From: Phycisphaerales bacterium
Lineage (GTDB): Bacteria > Planctomycetota > Phycisphaerae > Phycisphaerales > UBA1924
Reading direction: 5' to 3'
Assembly (NCBI GenBank): GCA_029260495.1
Contig: JAJDDD010000006.1
Coordinates: 124,001-188,000 of the forward strand
Length of the DNA stretch: 64,000 nt
In this document: one piece after another, positions 1 to 9,220 of the stretch
Numbering within the stretch: position 1 is the first letter of the stretch
Layout of the letters: every line of letters begins with the position of its first letter
The notes under the pieces: generated by a model
Database searches by the model: none
Seen by the model: the letters and a program-made list of their open reading frames with translations, nothing else
What the model was told of the DNA's origin: nothing
Position numbers and translations under genes: made by a program

Positions 1-1
1 C

Positions 2-640
2 TTTGAGTTGCACTCCACCGGCATAGTTGGCGGCCTTCCCAACCAACAGCTCGGCACGCTTCGCGTCAGCAATGACGAGGGCGCGACCGGCTTCCCCTCC
101 GTGCGCATTGAAGCGGATTACTCCCCGGTTGGCTCACCTACACAACAGCTTGAAATCTATTCCGGCGGCTTGCTCGTTGACATCTTTACCGGCCATCCCA
201 ACGGTCCGGTTGCGGTCGCCACGGATTGGCCCAAAGGCTGCGGCAAGGGCGCCGTCGAAATTGGCGGTGTTGACACTGCCTGCTATGTCATCTGCTGGGA
301 CCAGCCGCAACAGATCCAGATTCCCGGGTTGCCGCCCGTGCTCGGCGATGAACTCCGCGTCCTTGCTGAGAACCCCGCGGCGCCCTTTGAGGCGCTCCAG
401 TCCTTCGAGTTCTTTGGTGCAGAGATTCCGGAGATTGATCTGACTTCAATCTTCGGGTTCGGGCCTCCCCCGTGCCCGGCTGACCTCGACGGCGACGGAA
501 ATGTTGGCGCGTTTGACCTGGCGATCCTGCTCGGCGCCTGGGGACCAGACCCGCAGGGCGTTGTTGATCTTGACGGCGATGGAAACGTCGGCGCTTCTGA
601 CTATGCGATCGTGCTCGGCTCGTGGGGCCCGTGCCCGTGA
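2..640 (+). CDS. C-terminal part of a secreted protein with a GC-type dockerin tail (5' end outside window)
   Basis: The reading frame is open at the left edge, so the N-terminus and any signal peptide are missing; 212 residues are visible. I do not recognise the first 155 residues. The last 55 hold two Asp/Gly-rich calcium-loop repeats (DLDGDGNVGAFDLAILLGAWG, then a near copy), each followed by a hydrophobic helix ending in a GxWG motif. One Cys precedes the first repeat (CPADLDG) and another follows the second (GPCP). This Cys-bracketed pair is the GC-type dockerin found at the C-terminus of many exported Phycisphaerae proteins. Export or surface attachment is inferred from that tail only. 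A strong hairpin lies about 150 bp downstream. Confidence 0.75.
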   Translation, partial: FELHSTGIVGGLPNQQLGTLRVSNDEGATGFPSVRIEADYSPVGSPTQQLEIYSGGLLVDIFTGHPNGPVAVATDWPKGCGKGAVEIGGVDTACYVICWDQPQQIQIPGLPPVLGDELRVLAENPAAPFEALQSFEFFGAEIPEIDLTSIFGFGPPPCPADLDGDGNVGAFDLAILLGAWGPDPQGVVDLDGDGNVGASDYAIVLGSWGPCP

Positions 641-792
641 AGTCGCATCAGTAAACTTCTGGCAAGTGGGGCGCTGCCGCGCCCTATTTGTCATTCCTGC
701 GAAATCCTTCTCGCATGACAGCTCGTGCGCCGGGGCGCAAAGCGGCGCGCGAGTCAGCGAAGAAGGAACATTCTTTGCAGGAGGTGTTCGAT

Positions 793-830
793 AGGCTGCC
801 GGCGCATTCTTGGCGACGGCAGCCTTTTTA
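793..830 (+). terminator. Rho-independent terminator
   Basis: A perfect 9-bp stem (AGGCTGCCG at 793-801 with CGGCAGCCT at 817-825) and a 15-nt loop run directly into a T tract. It sits between two same-strand dockerin-protein genes and probably ends the transcript of the first. The rest of 641-967 shows no convincing gene. Confidence 0.75.
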
Positions 831-967
831 TTGAGGAGACGTGTCCGATGAATCCCCCAGCTTGCCTCGCCTGGCGCAGTGGGCTTTTGTCTTTTTCCTT
901 TCCATACTTCTTCGCTGCCATATGATGTCACTTCAGTCACCACAAAGACATGGGGAGATTTTCACAG

Positions 968-2641
968 ATGTCCATGCTGCAGCGAGTTCTTGTTTTCACC
1001 AGGTGGGCGCCGGTTCTCTTTGCCGCCGTCGCGTTGGCAGACCGCGCTCCGATCGCCATTGACGGCGCCTTCTCCGATTGGTCCGCCGTTGCGCCTGCGC
1101 TGGCCGACACGGCCGGCGATGCGGGAGCGAGCGGGATCGACATGACCGCTGTTCATCTTGCTGACGATGATGAGTTTCTCTTCATCCGCGTCGAGTTTGT
1201 TTCGGAGCTTGATCTCGCAGAGTTCAACGCGCTCCGCCTGTATCTTGACACCGACAACAACAACGCCACCGGGCTGGCTGTCTCTAACATCGGCGCTGAG
1301 CTTGAGGTTCGGCTGGGCGATCGAACCGGTGTTTTCTATCCTCCGCCGGGCGCGGTCGGGCTTGCGACGCTTGAAGCGGTTCGCTTTCGCTCCCAGCCGA
1401 CGGTGACCGCGACTTCCTTTGAAATAGCGATCGCCCGCGACGTGAGCCCCGATGGCGCCAACGCGCTCTTCCCACTCGGACCTGCGCCGACCGTGCGCCT
1501 CTTTCTTCGTGATGAAGCCGCCGGCGATCAAGCCCCCGATGGCGCCAGCTCAATCTCCTACACACTCGATCAGGGTGATCCCCTTCCACCATCTCCTGCG
1601 ATTCCGTTTGGCAAGGAGCGGCCCACTGATCTGCGCGTGATGACGTACAACGTCCTTTTCGATTCGCCATGGGATCCGGGTGAAGAGGAACGCTTTGGCA
1701 GGCAGCTTGCCGCCATTCAGCCGGACATTGTCAACTTTCAGGAAGTGTTTAATCACTCGGCTGCGCAGGCAGCGGCGCTGGTCAACACATGGGTTCCGCT
1801 GCCCGTCGGCGAGTCCTGGGGCGCGGCTGAGCAAAACGATTGCATCACGGTTTCACGGTTTCCCATCGTCGATAGCTGGCCTCTCGATGGCAACCTCGCG
1901 GTTCTTATCGACGCGACAGCGGGCATCGGCGCGCAGATGCTCATCATCAACGCCCACACACCCTGTTGCGGCAATGACTCGGGACGCCAGGCGGAAATCG
2001 ACCGCATCATGGCGTTTGTGAATGACGGCGACCCGCGCATTCCCTTTAACCTTGCGGGCATGCTCGATTTGCCGTCCGTGTCGCCCATCCTCATCACCGG
2101 CGATCTTAATCTCGTCGGCTTGTCGCAGCAGCTTACAACGCTACTTACCGGCGATATCATCAATGAAGGCGCCGGTTCCGGGCAGTTTGGTTTCGACTTC
2201 GACCCCGACTGGGACGGCACGCCGCTGACCAATCTCATTCCTCGCCATACACATACACGCAGCGGCTACACCTGGCGCGACGACTCGATCTCATTCTGGC
2301 CGGGGCATCTCGATTTTCTTATTTACTCCGACAGCGTTATCGCCGCGGGCAACCATTTTGTTCTTAATACACCTGACATTCCCACAGCCACACTCGCTGC
2401 CAACAATCTTTTGGCGACCGATTCCCTTGCTTCCGACCACCGCGCTTTTGTTGTGGACTTCCGCCCGACGATCATCATCGCAGCGGATTTCAACAACGAT
2501 GGCGTGGTCACGTCATTCGATCTTGCGCAACTTCTCGGCGCCTGGGGAGCATCGGGTCCGGCTGACCTGAACGGCGATGGTGTCGTGGGCTCAGCAGACC
2601 TCGCGCTTCTGCTTGGCGTCTGGGGAGTTCGGCCGTTCTAG
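968..2641 (+). CDS. secreted endonuclease/exonuclease/phosphatase-family protein with dockerin tail
   Basis: 557 residues. The ATG at 968 is chosen because GGGGAG lies about 10 nt upstream and the protein then starts with a compact signal peptide (hydrophobic stretch ending AAVALA); an in-frame ATG at 950 is possible. Residues about 25-200 form a beta-rich domain of the type seen in secreted carbohydrate-acting proteins. Residues about 220-500 carry the EEP-fold signatures in order: VMTYNVL, IVNFQEV (catalytic Glu), NAHTPCCG, GDLN, HLDFLIYS and SDHRAFVVDF (catalytic His). This predicts a metal-dependent phosphoesterase or nuclease acting outside the cytoplasm; the substrate is unknown. The tail has two dockerin-like repeats (DFNNDGVVTSFDLAQLLGAWG and DLNGDGVVGSADLALLLGVWG) but lacks the flanking Cys pair of its neighbour. 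Confidence 0.85.
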   Translation: MSMLQRVLVFTRWAPVLFAAVALADRAPIAIDGAFSDWSAVAPALADTAGDAGASGIDMTAVHLADDDEFLFIRVEFVSELDLAEFNALRLYLDTDNNNATGLAVSNIGAELEVRLGDRTGVFYPPPGAVGLATLEAVRFRSQPTVTATSFEIAIARDVSPDGANALFPLGPAPTVRLFLRDEAAGDQAPDGASSISYTLDQGDPLPPSPAIPFGKERPTDLRVMTYNVLFDSPWDPGEEERFGRQLAAIQPDIVNFQEVFNHSAAQAAALVNTWVPLPVGESWGAAEQNDCITVSRFPIVDSWPLDGNLAVLIDATAGIGAQMLIINAHTPCCGNDSGRQAEIDRIMAFVNDGDPRIPFNLAGMLDLPSVSPILITGDLNLVGLSQQLTTLLTGDIINEGAGSGQFGFDFDPDWDGTPLTNLIPRHTHTRSGYTWRDDSISFWPGHLDFLIYSDSVIAAGNHFVLNTPDIPTATLAANNLLATDSLASDHRAFVVDFRPTIIIAADFNNDGVVTSFDLAQLLGAWGASGPADLNGDGVVGSADLALLLGVWGVRPF

Positions 2642-2675
2642 GTTCTCGAAAGGAAGAGATGCAGCGCTGCTGTGT

Positions 2676-3656
2676 TCATCGCTGTTGGCCATCCTCGGCG
2701 CCATCTTCAATGTTGTCAGTGTCGCGTCCTGCTTCGGGGGTGATGTCGATGCCACCCTGTTCCTGGCGGGAGTTCATTTGCTCTTGATAACCCTGCAGGA
2801 CTGCTTCGGGCGGGGAGAGATCCTCATCCGTGACTGTGTTCCACTCAATCGTGCGGAAGTTGACAATCTGAAGTGCTTCGCGTGAGTCATCGGGGCTCTT
2901 GCGGTATGTGGTGTAGCCGCGACTCACGAGGACGCCGTCAACATCTTCCCAGTTGCGCCATTCTTCGATGATCGCAGTTGTTCTGCGGTCTTCGGGAGTT
3001 TCAGTGCCCATTTTGATGCCGGTTTCGACATTGAAGAACTCAAAGGCGATGCGCTTGGCGGGAGTGATGAGCTTGACGCGCCAGCAGTCGACGCCGGCAA
3101 AGATCTCTTTGCGGACGACTTCGATTCCGGGGTAATAGCGCGCGTAGTTGAGATCGCGGTAAAAATCGAAGTTGGAAGCGACCTCGGGGCTCAGCCCCTC
3201 GTAGATAGTGGGGCTTGAGACATCGGCGTAGGTCCAGCGGTATTCGCCGGTGTAGCCTTGCGCGCGCACACCGACTGTCCCGAACTTGGCGCGCAGGAGC
3301 TTGATGTTCGGCGCTTTGGCGTAGACCTCGATCGGGGCGAAGGAGTTTTGGACGATGTCCTGCATGGAGCCGATCATTTTGAGAGAAGTCTTGGAGAGGA
3401 GCGCCTCACGTCCGCCGCGAGCTTCGATGTGGCGATTGAAGACTTCCAGCGCCGTGGGAAGGGGCTCTTTGGAGGCCTCGTTCTGAGCGTCTTCGTCTGG
3501 AGCCTCCTCCGAATCGGAGATTTGATCTGGAGTTTGGGTGAACTGCCCGGGCGCAGCGTTGCTGTCAACCTGAGCACTCGCGGTCATGGTGAGCGCAGGG
3601 GTCAAAAAGAGAAGTGCGATGGCAGCGATGAGAGTCGTCAAGAGGGTCCGATACAT
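2676..3656 (-). CDS. exported LolA/lipoprotein-sorting-like protein of unknown role
   Basis: 326 residues. The ATG at 3656 is preferred: TGGAGA lies about 8 nt upstream and the protein then opens with a signal peptide (TLIAAIALLFLTPALTMTASA). A TTG five codons earlier is the alternative. After an acidic linker, residues about 75-280 read as a run of beta strands (LKMIGSMQDI, VYAKAPNIKLLRAKFG, GYTGEYRWTY, CWRVKLITPAKRIAFEFFNVETG). This resembles the half-barrel of LolA-type domains found in planctomycete exported proteins, some linked to zinc peptidases. No catalytic motif is seen. It converges on the EEP-dockerin gene with a 34-nt gap. The fold call is inference. Confidence 0.6.
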   Translation of the reverse strand: MYRTLLTTLIAAIALLFLTPALTMTASAQVDSNAAPGQFTQTPDQISDSEEAPDEDAQNEASKEPLPTALEVFNRHIEARGGREALLSKTSLKMIGSMQDIVQNSFAPIEVYAKAPNIKLLRAKFGTVGVRAQGYTGEYRWTYADVSSPTIYEGLSPEVASNFDFYRDLNYARYYPGIEVVRKEIFAGVDCWRVKLITPAKRIAFEFFNVETGIKMGTETPEDRRTTAIIEEWRNWEDVDGVLVSRGYTTYRKSPDDSREALQIVNFRTIEWNTVTDEDLSPPEAVLQGYQEQMNSRQEQGGIDITPEAGRDTDNIEDGAEDGQQR

Positions 3657-3899
3657 GCCCGAGGTCTCCAAGTGTTATGGCGCCGTGTGTAGAGTAGATA
3701 AACAACGAGGCGCTGGCCCAGTAATCGGCGAGACCCGCACGGGTCGTGAGCGATTCCGGGAGTCCTGCTGTTCGTGAGCTAGCCCGCGTGGTTAAGCAGC
3801 CGGCGCGGATCGCAGGATGATACCGCTCAAACAAGCGGCGGTTGGCGTCTGTCTGCGGTTTCGAGCGGGTTTTCAGGGCGTCCGTAGACTGTAAGGAGA

Positions 3900-4622
3900 A
3901 TGAAGGCCCGAGAACCCATATTGACCCTCGCGATCGAAACGAGCAATCCTTCTGCGTCCATTCGCCGGCGGGGAGAGGTGGCGCTGGCGCGAGTGTCAGC
4001 AGAGGGGGCGATGGACCTGCTTGGAATTGAAAAGCTGCGCCCGAAGGTGAGGCATGATGATGACCTGATCCCCGCGATTGATCGAGTGATGAAGCGAGCC
4101 GGAGAGGAGGGGGGGAGTTTGGGACGGATTGTGGTTTCGATCGGGCCCGGTGCTTTTACGAGCGTGCGCATCGCTGTGGCGACAACGAAACTGATTGCTG
4201 AAGGAACGGGAGCTGAGGTTGTTGGCGTGCCGACGGTCGAGGTTGTCGCGCAGGCGCGCAGTCGACTTGGCATGTTCGGGGTTTCACTTGCGAGCAAGCG
4301 CGACTCCGCATGGATTGCATTTTGTGACGGGACGCAGCTGATTCGGGAAGGCGAGATTCTGGATCAGAGGGCGCTGGAGCGAGCTTTGGATGACGTGGGC
4401 CCGAGAGCGTTTGTCGCAGATCAGTTCTTGCCGGAGGCTCTACGAGGAGTAATAGAAGAGCGCGGGATAGAAATTGTAGCGCCGTTGTTTTCAGCAGCGA
4501 GATGTCTGGAAGCATCAATAGGGAAGATGGCGGAAGATGCGATCGCGATGGCGCCGGTGTATCCGCGTGAGCCCGAAGCTGTGCGCATGTGGCGCGAGCG
4601 CGGGTCGGGGACGACGGATTGA
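3900..4622 (+). CDS. tsaB: tRNA threonylcarbamoyladenosine biosynthesis protein TsaB
   Basis: 240 residues, the usual TsaB length. The N-terminus ILTLAIETSN matches the ASKHA-fold opening of the family, and SIGPGAFTSVRIAVATTKLI matches its GPGSFTGLRIG signature. TsaB is the scaffold partner of TsaD in making t6A37 on ANN-decoding tRNAs; it does not carry the catalytic metal site. No tsaD or tsaE is nearby. The ATG is preceded by AAGGAG at very short spacing; no better start is apparent. The 3' end converges on the cyclophilin gene 9 nt away. Confidence 0.9.
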   Translation: MKAREPILTLAIETSNPSASIRRRGEVALARVSAEGAMDLLGIEKLRPKVRHDDDLIPAIDRVMKRAGEEGGSLGRIVVSIGPGAFTSVRIAVATTKLIAEGTGAEVVGVPTVEVVAQARSRLGMFGVSLASKRDSAWIAFCDGTQLIREGEILDQRALERALDDVGPRAFVADQFLPEALRGVIEERGIEIVAPLFSAARCLEASIGKMAEDAIAMAPVYPREPEAVRMWRERGSGTTD

Positions 4623-4631
4623 TGCGACGTT

Positions 4632-5708
4632 CTATCGCTGATTTGGATCAGGGTCAGGGCGTGTGACGGGCGGAGGGCCCTCGCCATAGGGGGGGGCGGG
4701 AATTGTCTTGGCGGAGAGTATGGTTGGAGGTTCGATCGGGCGATCGGAATCGGGATGAACAGGTGTGTTTTCGAGTGTGATGAGCGTGTCGGCGCCACTG
4801 ATGGTGTGACCGAACGCTGTGTAGAGGCCATCGAGGCTCTTGGTTCCTCTGCGGCTGAGGCAGATGAAGAGTTGTGAGCCGTTGGCGTTGGGTTCAGGTG
4901 AGCGCGCCATCGAGACGACGCCGAAGTCATGCTGAATGCGTGAAGGTTCGAGATCGAGGTAGTAGCCGGGACCGCCCAGGCCTGAGGCGGTGGGGTCGCC
5001 GAACTGGATGACAAACTTCGTCTCACCAACGACGCGGTGGATAAGGGTTTGATCGTAGAAGCCGCCTTCGACGAGATGGATGAGGTTGAAAGACATGTTC
5101 GGCGCCTGGTCCGGGCGGAGCGCGATTTTAATATCACCCTTGTCAGTTTCGAAGAGAATGTTGCGATCGGTATATACGCGGAGTCCGGAGTAAGCGCTTT
5201 GCTGTTGAGTAGGAAAGTTGAGGCGGTAAATACTCGTTGGGCGTTCCCCCGACAGAAGCTGTTCGAGACGTCGACGGTCGCCTGCATCAAAAGCGTTGCG
5301 TATTTCCTGGTTGAAGCCCTCGTTGATGACGACGAGTGGAGTGATAAGCGGCTGGAGAACGACCGCGGAGCCGACTTTTTCGCCGTCGATGATCAACTGT
5401 GCGTAAAGGAGTGGCGCTTGTTGGCGCGCCCAGAGGACGGGGAAAACGCTGGCGAGATCGATGGTTCCTGCCTGGACGACGGCCCGCTCGACTTCTCGCG
5501 CTGAAACAGGCTCGAGGAGCGCGATTTCAATATCGCCATCCGCGCCATCGGGCGTTTCGACGGTCATCGGGATGGACTTGTTGACGCTGCAGTAGAGCTT
5601 GCTCGGCGTGAGTTGTGCGAGCGATTGGTGCGGGAGAGCGGTCAGGCTCAGGAGCGCGGCGATGATGAGCCATGGGAGTCGGATTGTGGGGGCGCTTGTG
5701 GATTGCAT
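4632..5708 (-). CDS. exported cyclophilin-type peptidyl-prolyl isomerase
   Basis: 358 residues. An N-terminal signal peptide (WLIIAALLSLTALPHQSLAQ) is followed by about 150 residues of unknown fold with no motif, then a cyclophilin domain at about 185-340. Recognisable are TDKGDIKIALRPDQAP, LIHRVV (aligned with the catalytic FHRV), FVIQFGDPT, NGSQLFICLS and LDGLYTAFGH. It probably assists proline isomerisation of exported proteins in the periplasm. The C-terminal end is proline-rich. It has no obvious operon partner; the next same-strand gene, a pseudopilin, starts about 180 bp upstream. Confidence 0.88.
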   Translation of the reverse strand: MQSTSAPTIRLPWLIIAALLSLTALPHQSLAQLTPSKLYCSVNKSIPMTVETPDGADGDIEIALLEPVSAREVERAVVQAGTIDLASVFPVLWARQQAPLLYAQLIIDGEKVGSAVVLQPLITPLVVINEGFNQEIRNAFDAGDRRRLEQLLSGERPTSIYRLNFPTQQQSAYSGLRVYTDRNILFETDKGDIKIALRPDQAPNMSFNLIHLVEGGFYDQTLIHRVVGETKFVIQFGDPTASGLGGPGYYLDLEPSRIQHDFGVVSMARSPEPNANGSQLFICLSRRGTKSLDGLYTAFGHTISGADTLITLENTPVHPDSDRPIEPPTILSAKTIPAPPYGEGPPPVTRPDPDPNQR

Positions 5709-5886
5709 TGAGGAAGAACTCCGGGAACGAAGTGTGAATCAAAAACGCCTTGACTGACGGGTGTCAGAATAGGAAAACGGGAGGGTGAGCATAGTGTGAG
5801 GGCCGTCGGCGCGCAAGGGGGGCTGTGAACAGGCGCAGATACCGCCGAGAACGAGGGTGGTTGAGTTCTGTTTTAGAGTTTTTGGA

Positions 5887-6705
5887 TCAGCGACGGTGAG
5901 GACGGATGGTGCGGCCTGAGAGCCCGGAGCCCTCTTCTTCTTCCTGATCGAGTGTTTCAAGCTCGTCAGGCGTATGAGCGGAGTCGCCGTTATCGAGCCG
6001 GCGCCACGCGTTGCGGACGCCGCCGCGATGGCTGTTTTGATCTGTGGATGGAAGAATGCTGACAATGTAGCCAGCGGCGTCATCGAACCATGTGACGCTC
6101 ATATCAGCCTTGAGGAGATTGGCGCCAATGCGATGGTTAAAGTCAGCCTGTGTGCGCATGCCATCGGAAACAAGGGTAAATTCACTCGGGAGTGTTTCAA
6201 GATAGATGCGATTGGTCCCGGGGTGGCGGAACTGAAAGTTGCCGACGATTTCCTCGCCAAGCATGCGCCATGCACCTTCGTAGCGTTCGTAGGGGTGATA
6301 GCCGGTGTGGCTTGGGCAGTAGAAGAGCTCGGGAGCGTTGATGTATTCAGAGTTGAGAAGGAGGCCGAGCCCGTCCCAGTTGTTGGGATCATCCTCGCCA
6401 ACATGCAGCAGCATCATGTGTTTGGGATTGGGATCGGAATCAGGAAAGCGTGAGTAGGGAAGCGCGCCTTTGTTGTCGTCACTCCACATCGTGATGCCGA
6501 GCGAGATTTGGCGCAGATTAGAAGCACATGTCACTCGCTTGGCCGACTCGCGAATAGCCGAAAGACTTGGCGCGATGATTCCGATAAGGATCGCGATGAT
6601 GGAAATCGAGACCAACAGATCAATCAGTGAAAACCCTGGGCGCACCGTGAGTGATGCTCGGGCTTGTCGTGTGATTGTCTGGCTGCCGAGGCGTGACCGC
6701 GTCAA
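5887..6705 (-). CDS. type II/IV pseudopilin-like protein (DUF1559-type)
   Basis: 272 residues. The prepilin signature GFSLIDLLVSISIIAILIGI lies at about residues 24-43. The usual Glu at +5 is replaced by Asp (FSLID), so cleavage by prepilin peptidase and methylation are expected but not certain. The sequence after it (CASNLRQISLGITMWSDDNKG) is the planctomycete DUF1559-like H-type pseudopilin pattern, with a globular domain ending in an acidic tail. The start is TTG, supported by GGAGG 8 nt upstream. Planctomycetes carry many such proteins and their roles are mostly unknown. Confidence 0.85.
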   Translation of the reverse strand: MTRSRLGSQTITRQARASLTVRPGFSLIDLLVSISIIAILIGIIAPSLSAIRESAKRVTCASNLRQISLGITMWSDDNKGALPYSRFPDSDPNPKHMMLLHVGEDDPNNWDGLGLLLNSEYINAPELFYCPSHTGYHPYERYEGAWRMLGEEIVGNFQFRHPGTNRIYLETLPSEFTLVSDGMRTQADFNHRIGANLLKADMSVTWFDDAAGYIVSILPSTDQNSHRGGVRNAWRRLDNGDSAHTPDELETLDQEEEEGSGLSGRTIRPHRR

Positions 6706-7036
6706 GTTCGCGCCCTCCTGAAATGGCTTGTCTCTGATCTACAAGACGCGCCATGGTCCTGATCGACTGATTCAGCAGAAAAGTGTATCAGGGTGGGGGA
6801 GTGGAAAACAAGGCGCTCTTCTCCGAAAGAGGAGATACCAGCGTCGTGTTCGGTTTTTGATAGGAAGTTGAAGAATTTGGCAGGGGAAACATCGAGTTTG
6901 ACAGAGGGAGTGTATATTGTTGGATCATCCGGGGCGGTTTGTGCGTATGCATGGTCGATGAGCGTTCCGCAGGGCAATGGTCCACGTTCGGGCGACCCGT
7001 TTCCGGGTCCACTCAGGTGCGGAGGCGATAAATAAG

Positions 7037-7609
7037 GTGTCGACGGCGAGTCGAGAAGTTGATTACGAGCTGATGCAGCGCGTCGCGAGCGACGAGTGCG
7101 CCGGCGTTGCGGAGTTGTACGATCGGTTTGGCTCGCTGGTCTACCGCATGGCGTATCAGATGAGTCCGAAAAAAGCAGATGCTGAAGACGCCGTGCAGGA
7201 GATTTTCGTCAGGCTTTGGAAAAGCGCTGACCGATACGACCCCGCTCGCGCGTCTTTGTCGACGTGGGTGGTGCTCATCACTCGGCGGTACCTGGTGGAC
7301 CGCCTACGAAGAGCGAGTGTCCGAATTAATCCTTCAACAAGGTTGGAGGAAAGTTGGATGCCGGAAGGTGACACCGAAGGCGTCCATGCCGGTATGGAAG
7401 AGAGTGAGCAGTACCAGACGCTGATGAGGAGAATTGAGTCCCTTCCGGAGTTACAGAGATTGGTGCTGACGCGGGCGTATCTCCGCGGGCAGACGCTTCG
7501 GCAAATTGGGCTGGATTTAGACAGACCCGTCGGAACTATCAAGAGCACGCTGAGTCGTGCGTTGGTGCGCCTGAGAGAACGCACCGTTCGTGAGGAGTCG
7601 GTGGCATGA
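7037..7609 (+). CDS. ECF-family RNA polymerase sigma factor
   Basis: 190 residues from a GTG with GGAGG 11 nt upstream; an in-frame ATG at 6977 would add 20 basic residues without an evident ribosome site. Region 2 is clear (AVAELYDRFG-like helix, DAEDAVQEIFVRLW, STWVVLITRRYLVDRLRR). Region 4 is a helix-turn-helix (LPELQRLVLTRAYLRGQTLRQIG, then PVGTIKSTLSRAL). It lacks region 3, as ECF factors do. The stop overlaps the start of the anti-sigma gene by 4 nt (ATGA), a classic translationally coupled pair. The 6706-7036 stretch upstream probably holds the promoter, but I see no convincing match. Confidence 0.9.
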   Translation: MSTASREVDYELMQRVASDECAGVAELYDRFGSLVYRMAYQMSPKKADAEDAVQEIFVRLWKSADRYDPARASLSTWVVLITRRYLVDRLRRASVRINPSTRLEESWMPEGDTEGVHAGMEESEQYQTLMRRIESLPELQRLVLTRAYLRGQTLRQIGLDLDRPVGTIKSTLSRALVRLRERTVREESVA

Positions 7610-8439
7610 GTGGCGATATGGAACAATATCATTTGACGACGAGAGATTTGATCGAGCAGGCGTCTTTGGACGCGTTGGGTCTGCTTGACGTTGAAGAACG
7701 CCGGGCGTTCGAGCGCGCGTTTGCAGCTGCCCCGGATTCGCTTCAGGCGCAGCTTCGTCGCGAACAGCAGCGCTATGCAAACCAGGAAGGTTTTCTTCCG
7801 AACATTGAGCCCGATTCAAACTTGCGCAGCCGGGTGCTGGCAGCAGTCACCGGCGCTGTTTCAGCCATGAGCCCCGCGCACGAGCGGGATGTTCTAGCCA
7901 AGGTTGGCGAGGGTGCGTTTTCGCTGCGAGCGAATGTTTCTCCGTTATGGCGCGCTGCGTGCATTGGCTTTGCATCAGCAGTTGTTGTGCTTCTGACGGT
8001 CGGGTCTTCAGTTCAACGCGAAATGCAAGAGACTGTCGACGCGTATCAGAACGGTGAGACCGCCAGCGAGTTTCAGAGCTTTGGTGGACAATTCACTCAG
8101 GTTTTTATGAGTCCATCGGCGCAGCGCCTTGCGCTTTCGCCAATCACAGAAGACGCTGAGAGCAGCGCTGTCATCATGGTGGATCCGTTATCTGAAATCG
8201 GCATGCTGATTTGCCAGGGCCTTCCTGAAGTTGAGGGCGACCTTGAATATCGGCTTGTACTTTGTGATGAGGGCGGCGAGGTCGTTACCACGCTTGCAAG
8301 TTTTCAGACGAAGGGCGAGCTGAAAAACACATCTTTGAATCACAAAGATTGTGAGGGCGGCAAACGGTTTGACATCCGTCGCGCGTCGCGGACTTCTGAG
8401 AAACAAGCCGGCGACATCGTGATGACCTGTACGATCTGA
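7606..8439 (+). CDS. RskA-like transmembrane anti-sigma factor
   Basis: 277 residues. The cytoplasmic N-terminus carries IEQASLDALGLLDVEERRAFERA-type helices, the anti-sigma domain form of the RskA group. A single membrane span (ACIGFASAVVVLLTVG) lies at about residues 120-137, followed by a C-terminal exported domain of about 140 residues that matches the RskA C-terminal pattern. It should hold the upstream sigma factor at the membrane until a signal triggers proteolysis. The residues usually used for zinc binding in ZAS anti-sigmas (HxxxCxxC) are absent. The signal is unknown. Confidence 0.8.
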   Translation: MSGDMEQYHLTTRDLIEQASLDALGLLDVEERRAFERAFAAAPDSLQAQLRREQQRYANQEGFLPNIEPDSNLRSRVLAAVTGAVSAMSPAHERDVLAKVGEGAFSLRANVSPLWRAACIGFASAVVVLLTVGSSVQREMQETVDAYQNGETASEFQSFGGQFTQVFMSPSAQRLALSPITEDAESSAVIMVDPLSEIGMLICQGLPEVEGDLEYRLVLCDEGGEVVTTLASFQTKGELKNTSLNHKDCEGGKRFDIRRASRTSEKQAGDIVMTCTI

Positions 8440-8679
8440 TCGATTTAGCTCTGCTTTTTTTCTTACGGCGCCTTCTCTCATTCCGCGCTGACGCTCAGTC
8501 TCAAGTCAGTAATGTTTCGCACGCGTCGTTCTTGGGTGGCCTATCTTCGCGGTCTGCTTGTCATTCTGCTCAACGTACAGCCGCCAAAAGACAGCCCGGA
8601 CTCATCGCCACAAGACGGCGGAGATTCTGCTCCGAACTGTGCGCACTCCGGCTGTCCACAGTACACTTCCAGCAACATT

Positions 8680-8687
8680 GCTACACT
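8680..8687 (+). promoter_or_regulatory. candidate extended -10 element upstream of tRNA-Ser
   Basis: TTGCTACACT has the TG extension and a TAnnnT hexamer, about 90 nt before the tRNA. No good -35 box is visible. The same GCTACACT string precedes kdsA and rpmB. Apart from this, 8440-8777 shows nothing convincing beyond a T-rich run near 8455. Confidence 0.35.
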
Positions 8688-8777
8688 GAAACGGGAATAT
8701 TCTTCATGCCGCGTTATGGCGCAAGTCCTTAGACCACAAACGGTTTGCAGTCGACGAAGCATATTCTCACTCAACTT

Positions 8778-8864
8778 GGAGAGGTGGCGGAGCGGCTGAA
8801 CGCGCCGGTCTCGAAAACCGGTATACCCCTCGGGGTATCGAGGGTTCGAATCCCTCCCTCTCCG
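8778..8864 (+). tRNA. tRNA-Ser(CGA)
   Basis: The acceptor stem GGAGAGG pairs with CCTCTCC (8857-8863), with discriminator G. The anticodon arm CCGGT-CTCGAAA-ACCGG gives anticodon CGA, reading UCG serine codons. The long variable arm (ATACCCC/GGGGTAT) is diagnostic of a class II tRNA. The T arm GAGGG-TTCGAAT-CCCTC is perfect. CCA is not encoded. It borders the accessory region to its right. Confidence 0.95.
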
Positions 8865-9220
8865 CTTTCGATAGATGTATCCGGTGGAGTGTCCCTGATC
8901 TGGCGCGTATTCGCCGGATTGCCGGGACGACAGGCGGTTCTGTTGGTCTCCACGAAATCGAATCAATGCTAAATCAACAGGTTCTCGCCTTGATTGCGGC
9001 GAGAGTCTCTCGTGGCGATTGGATGGGTGTCCATTCGCTTGGATCGAGATCCCTATTCCGGTTTGAAAAACAGGGAGTGCGCGCCAATGCAGGGATGATT
9101 GCACAGGATTGGCAGTTGCCGACGTGCATTGTGCATGAGCGACGGGCCACCAGTTTGTTGCACTTGATCTAGCGGCAAGTAGGCCGCTGAACGAAGTTTA
9201 GGCTTCACCGAGATCACCGG
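8865..9220. other. non-coding start of the accessory region
   Basis: I see no gene, repeat or stable RNA here. The short open frames have no recognisable sequence. I looked for a duplicate of the tRNA-Ser 3' end here and at the far end of the region and did not find one. Confidence 0.4.

Noticed and set aside
6898-6918. TTGACA followed by TATATT upstream of the sigma-factor gene
   Set aside because: The spacer is only 9 nt, too short for a sigma-70 promoter, and there is no -10 at 16-18 nt.
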